NCBI RefSeq assembly: GCF_017104565.1 | Contig: NZ_JAAGPD010000027.1 | Coordinates: 1 to 64,000 of the forward strand | Direction: 5' to 3' | DNA length: 64,000 bases | DNA from: Paraburkholderia sp. Tr-20389 | GTDB taxonomy: Bacteria > Pseudomonadota > Gammaproteobacteria > Burkholderiales > Burkholderiaceae | In this document: positions 61,069-64,000 of the stretch, one piece after another | Numbering within the stretch: position 1 is the stretch's first letter | Layout of the letters: every line of letters begins with the position of its first letter | Position numbers and translations under genes: made by a program | Notes under the pieces: model-generated | Database searches by the model: none | What the model was told of the DNA's origin: nothing | The model's input: only the letters and a program-made list of their open reading frames with translations

Positions 61069-61090
61069 GAGCCCCCTCGCGGGCTCTTTT
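61069..61090 (+). terminator. Terminator after the small gene pair
   Basis: GAGCCC and GGGCTC form a stem around CCTCGC, followed by TTTT, 24 bp after the stop at 61044. Confidence 0.75.
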
Positions 61091-61373
61091 CACATCTGCG
61101 GATCGGTCCGCGCGACCTGGGACCAAGATGCACAGACGAATGACCATGCAAAGCTTCTTGCAGGCTCATTTCGCCACTCTGCGAACGATCAAAAAACAAA
61201 CTGCTAATCCATTAGCGACCCGCCGCGACGTACAACCGATTGATTGTTAGGCAACTTATAGCCCTGCGATGCGCATATTGTGGCGCTCGCGCAACCAACG
61301 TGTTAGCAACGCAATAACAGGTGGCGCGTTCATTTAGGAGGTGCCCGTTTCGCTTCGCCATAATTCGAAACAT

Positions 61374-61405
61374 CACGCGAGGTTCCGACCCGCGTGGGGT
61401 TTTTA
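61374..61405 (+). terminator. Terminator or attenuator before alpA
   Basis: CACGCG and CGCGTG pair around an 11-base loop, then GGGGTTTTTAT. It lies only 25 bp before the alpA start, so it may act as an attenuator for alpA rather than as a simple operon end. Confidence 0.65.
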
Positions 61406-61429
61406 TCCAACCATTTTGGATATCTGACG

Positions 61430-61735
61430 ATGACCGAGGAGCAGCGAACCGTGAGCCTAGCAAACGCATACCCATTTGATCATCCTGCCACCCGCACAAA
61501 GCCGACGCCCACGCATTCCGCCTCGTTGGCTGCCTTCAACTCGAATAGGGAGCGCGCGATTCGGCTTCCCGAAGTAAAGCGAATCACTGGCTTAGGTACG
61601 ACGACGATCTATGAACTCATGGGTCAAGGCAAGTTTCCGAAGAATTTCTCGACAAGCGCGAAGGCAAAGGCGTGGCTTGAGTCCGAGGTCCAGGACTGGT
61701 TGTCTAGGCGGGCCGCAACGCGGAACGCCGCATAA
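61430..61735 (+). CDS. AlpA-like regulator (copy 1)
   Basis: This 101-residue protein contains an AlpA/excisionase-type winged helix at about 35-95: RLPEVKRITGLGTTTIYELM, then GKFPKNF and AWLESEVQDWLSRRAA. AlpA proteins bind DNA and regulate prophage integrase or excision. A poorly conserved 35-residue N-terminus precedes the domain. It is the first gene after the attenuator-like hairpin. Confidence 0.88.
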   Translation: MTEEQRTVSLANAYPFDHPATRTKPTPTHSASLAAFNSNRERAIRLPEVKRITGLGTTTIYELMGQGKFPKNFSTSAKAKAWLESEVQDWLSRRAATRNAA

Positions 61736-61849
61736 CACAGAGATTCCTGAGATGACGATATCTATGACCAGCGGTGGCGCGCAGGAGGATGGACAATCTC
61801 GCTCCTGCAACCAGCGCAACCCGAGGAAGGATCACGGAGGAAACGCCTT

Positions 61850-62803
61850 GTGATCGTCGCCCCGGACTTTGTCGACCATTGGAAGACCCGCACGCTGGTC
61901 GGCCTCCTCGGCGACGACGAGGTAGCACCGGTCTATGTCATACGGCTCTGGGCGCACTGCCAGCAGCGACGGACATCCGTGTTCGAGTCGCTACCGACGC
62001 CAGCACTCCGAGCCATATGCCGTTTCCCGGGCAATGCCGAGTCATTCGAGTCCGCCATGGTCGAAAGCGGGTTTATTTCGCGAGATGGTCAATCCATTCG
62101 AGTGAATGGATGGGATGAGTACAACGCCGCGCTCATCGCAAACTGGTCGAACGGCCAGAAAGGCGGTCGACCGCGCAAATGCGGGCATCAAAGTACCCAG
62201 ACCGAACCCGAAACAAACCCAAAAGAAACCCTTGGGTTTCCTGAGCAGAACCCAACGGAAACCCAAGGGGTAACCCACGACGAACCGATAAGAGAAGATA
62301 AGAGTAGAGAAGACAAGATAGGACCACAACAAACTTATGTCGAGTTGGCACTCGACGACGCTTCGCTGGGCGAGAATCGCAATGGTGAGCAAGGCGTGCA
62401 GCAACCGCCTGCCGAAAAGCCGAAGCGGACCCGCAAGGCTACGACGTCAATCGAAGACGTAGAGGCGGTGTTCGACTACTGGAAGGCGAAGCGCGAACAT
62501 CCACGCGCCAAGCTCGATGCGAAACGTGAGAAGAACATCCGCGCACGCCTCGCTGACGGCTACATGGTCGCCGAACTGTGCCAAGCAGTTGACGGCATCG
62601 CGAAATCGGCGTTCCACATGGGCGAAAACGACCAGCAAACGGTCTACGACGACGTCGAACTGATCTGCCGCAACGCAGGGAACGTCGACAAGTTCATCCG
62701 GCTTGCTGACGCCCCGTCGCCGTCATCGCTGTCGAAGGCTGGCGCGAAGACCGCCGCAGCGGCACAACGCTGGCTCGCACGACAAGTAAGCGGCAATGGT
62801 TAA
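61850..62803 (+). CDS. Phage replication-initiation-like protein
   Basis: This 317-residue protein has an N-terminal winged-helix-like domain (APDFVDHWKTRTLVGLLGDD, then VNGWDEYNAALIANWSN), a low-complexity linker ending REDKSREDKIG, and a C-terminal helical domain (VFDYWKAKREHPRAKLDAKR) like those of phage replisome organisers (DnaT/O-like). GTG 61850 follows GGAGG. It should load host helicase at the element origin; the linker-coding DNA itself looks like an origin. Confidence 0.78.
   Translation: MIVAPDFVDHWKTRTLVGLLGDDEVAPVYVIRLWAHCQQRRTSVFESLPTPALRAICRFPGNAESFESAMVESGFISRDGQSIRVNGWDEYNAALIANWSNGQKGGRPRKCGHQSTQTEPETNPKETLGFPEQNPTETQGVTHDEPIREDKSREDKIGPQQTYVELALDDASLGENRNGEQGVQQPPAEKPKRTRKATTSIEDVEAVFDYWKAKREHPRAKLDAKREKNIRARLADGYMVAELCQAVDGIAKSAFHMGENDQQTVYDDVELICRNAGNVDKFIRLADAPSPSSLSKAGAKTAAAAQRWLARQVSGNG
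62210..62330 (+). other. Candidate replication origin within the rep gene
   Basis: In the linker-coding stretch AACCC-type repeats cluster: GAAACCC at 62225, an exact 11-bp inverted pair CTTGGGTTTCC (62231-62241) and GGAAACCCAAG (62257-62267), and more AACCC at 62249 and 62272. A purine-rich, AT-richer tract (62285-62325) follows. Lambda-type origins have the same order: iterons then an A-rich unwinding tract inside gene O. Inferred from pattern only. Confidence 0.5.
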
Positions 62804-62899
62804 CGGCGACAAACGACACGAACTGTCCAATCCGCCTACTTTTTCACATGTTCAACGATCGGCCGTAGATGTCTGCGGCCGGTCCCATTGGAGACGCAA

Positions 62900-63448
62900 G
62901 TGCTCAAGATTTTCGGTGGCAAGGCAACGACGAACGAAGTAGCGCAATCGGTGAGCGCAGAAGCTGAGGAGATCCGCCTCGACGAGCAGACGGTGCAACG
63001 CTTGCTCAGCAACCTCGAGGCGATGAGGCTGGTCCTTGACCGCTCAAAGGCTGAAGCTGTGCGCTGCCTCGCGGACCCTGCGGCAGTACTGCCGCAAGAA
63101 CTGCAGCGGGCGCTGGTTTCCGAGCGCGACGCCCAGGCCGCCTATGACGCGGCGGTCAGCGAACATCGATGCGCCGCCGACGCGCTCTTCGAGCGTCAAA
63201 AAGAGATCACCGAGCGAAGGGCCCGTGAAGACTCGGCCGCGAGAAAGACCGCGTTCGAGGCGGCGCGGTCAGCCTATTGGGCGCAGTGCGAGGCGCTGAT
63301 CAAGCCCGCGTTGGAGGTGCGCTGTCTCGCCGCCGCTGCTGGCGTGTGGATGCCGACCTGGCAACCCGGTGATCTGCTTTTCGCTGACGACTCCGATATC
63401 AGCGTGGCGGGTCAGGTGTTGTCGATTTGGCGGAGCATGACGCCGTGA
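62900..63448 (+). CDS. Hypothetical coiled-coil element protein
   Basis: This 182-residue protein is largely helical: residues 30-140 form heptad-like segments (EEIRLDEQTVQRLLSNLEAM, ERQKEITERRAREDSAARKT), and the C-terminus contains WMPTWQPGDLLFADD. GTG 62900 has GGAG 6 bases upstream; TTG 62888 is an alternative. I recognise no family. It follows the rep gene by about 95 bp and could be a replication or packaging accessory. Confidence 0.7.
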   Translation: MLKIFGGKATTNEVAQSVSAEAEEIRLDEQTVQRLLSNLEAMRLVLDRSKAEAVRCLADPAAVLPQELQRALVSERDAQAAYDAAVSEHRCAADALFERQKEITERRAREDSAARKTAFEAARSAYWAQCEALIKPALEVRCLAAAAGVWMPTWQPGDLLFADDSDISVAGQVLSIWRSMTP

Positions 63449-63572
63449 CGCAACACTGGACGCGTTGATACGCCACGGGATTTAGGCTTTGGTTGTCCAA
63501 CGCTGATAGCATTGATGTATGTTGCTTTTGGTGCGCCCGATTATCTCGCGATGGTCTGGCGCTTTTCGTTAG

Positions 63573-63605
63573 CGCCCGCATTGCGATCTGCAATCGGGCG
63601 TTTTT
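63573..63605 (+). terminator. Terminator or attenuator before the second alpA
   Basis: CGCCCGCATTGC and GCAATCGGGCG pair around GATCT, followed by TTTTT. It lies 16 bp before the second alpA-like gene, mirroring the hairpin in front of the first. Confidence 0.75.
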
Positions 63606-63620
63606 CGTTTGGAGCCCCGT

Positions 63621-63818
63621 ATGTCTCAAAGGATCATTCGCTGCCCGGACGTTTGCGGTCGCATCGGAGTTAGCAGGAGCAGCCTCTACCGGCTCGTCGC
63701 TGTGGGAGAGTTCCCGCAGCCCGTCAAGCTGTCGACTCAAGGCCGCGCGGTAGGTTGGCTTGCAACGGACGTCGACCGGTATATCGAAGCGCGTGCGGCA
63801 ACTCGCCCAGTCGCATAG
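63621..63818 (+). CDS. AlpA-like regulator (copy 2)
   Basis: This 65-residue AlpA family protein is a bare winged helix: MSQRIIRCPDVCGRIGVSRS, SLYRLVAVGEFPQPVKL and GWLATDVDRYIEARAA. It is shorter and more canonical than copy 1. GGAG precedes ATG 63621, just after a hairpin with a T tract. It may start the next operon of the element to the right of the window. Confidence 0.9.
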   Translation: MSQRIIRCPDVCGRIGVSRSSLYRLVAVGEFPQPVKLSTQGRAVGWLATDVDRYIEARAATRPVA

Positions 63819-64000
63819 ACGGCCCGGCATTTCCCCTGATCCGCCGCCTACCACTGCTCCCTCCTAAGCACCGCTCCTCACATCCCCCGTAGTCCCTGTA
63901 GCTACTCCCCATCATTCGCGCACAGTCCGCCAATCGTGGCGTCGCTTGCGCGCCAAACACCAACTATGACAACCATCGCATCACCACTCTCCGGAAGCGA
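63819..64000. other. Window end, no gene seen
   Basis: The last 180 bp show no supported gene; a minus-strand frame over 63724-63963 overlaps alpA and lacks any signal. The element continues beyond the window. Confidence 0.5.

Larger units (their letters stand above)
61045..61429. other. Gap between two element operons
   Basis: This 385-bp stretch has terminators at both ends (61069-61090 and 61374-61405). The middle is AT-richer and probably contains the promoter for alpA. An AGGAGG at 61336 is directly joined to a 28-codon frame with no spacing, which I do not call. Confidence 0.5.

Noticed and set aside
63724-63963. 79-codon minus-strand frame at the window end
   Set aside because: It overlaps the AlpA gene and has no supporting signal.

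Overview
The window reads as chromosomal DNA of a Burkholderia sensu lato bacterium (Paraburkholderia, Caballeronia or Burkholderia). The evidence is high GC with strong third-position bias, a box benzoyl-CoA pathway with a BoxR-type regulator, DUF2844/DUF3443 and DUF4863 proteins, a nearly 2,000-residue double UvrA, and an intergenic hairpin repeat that I recall from these genomes. I worked by eye and ran no searches, so family names rest on motif recognition.

Layout. 1-10 kb: a hairpin repeat, a CpdA-like phosphodiesterase, an MFS exporter, and a stress-signalling block made of two response regulators, a ferritin-like protein, two DUF1328 mini-proteins, a CHASE3-like histidine kinase and an entericidin. 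A DUF4397 lipoprotein and a FadH-type dienoyl-CoA reductase follow. 10-20 kb: an EamA exporter, a TPP riboswitch with thiC, two small envelope lipoproteins, lactate permease, a second EamA protein and bamC. 20-28.5 kb: a DUF2844/DUF3443 pair, a YadA-like trimeric adhesin, small unknowns and a three-gene amino acid (probably cystine) ABC importer. 28.5-29.7 kb: a gene-free block with five 61-bp tandem repeats running into a roughly 600-bp inverted repeat.

29.7-38 kb is a complete reductive pyrimidine catabolism operon (hydrolase, PreT, PreA, NCS1 transporter, dihydropyrimidinase). A RutR-like TetR gene is divergent from it, and a palindrome overlaps the predicted operon start. 38-46.8 kb is the aerobic benzoyl-CoA (box) locus. 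boxR-boxC-boxB-boxA run leftward; a DUF4863 protein, benzoate-CoA ligase and an alpha/beta hydrolase run rightward from a shared control region. boxD and the thiolase steps are absent here. 47-58.6 kb carries a Tat-exported phospholipase C, a glutathione transferase, an EamA protein with an extreme histidine tail and a double-length UvrA with a LexA box in its promoter.

58.77-64 kb is the left end of an integrated element that continues past the window. A displaced 3' fragment of tRNA-Pro(GGG) marks the junction, followed by a tyrosine integrase. Directly after it, a strong promoter whose -35 overlaps the integrase stop drives a short structured RNA ending in a terminator, with complementary sequence further down the leader. 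This layout matches the RNA-based immunity of satellite phage P4. Two small overlapping genes, two AlpA-like regulators, a replication-initiator-like protein with an internal origin-like repeat patch, and a coiled-coil protein follow. This element is the most promising place for new biology.
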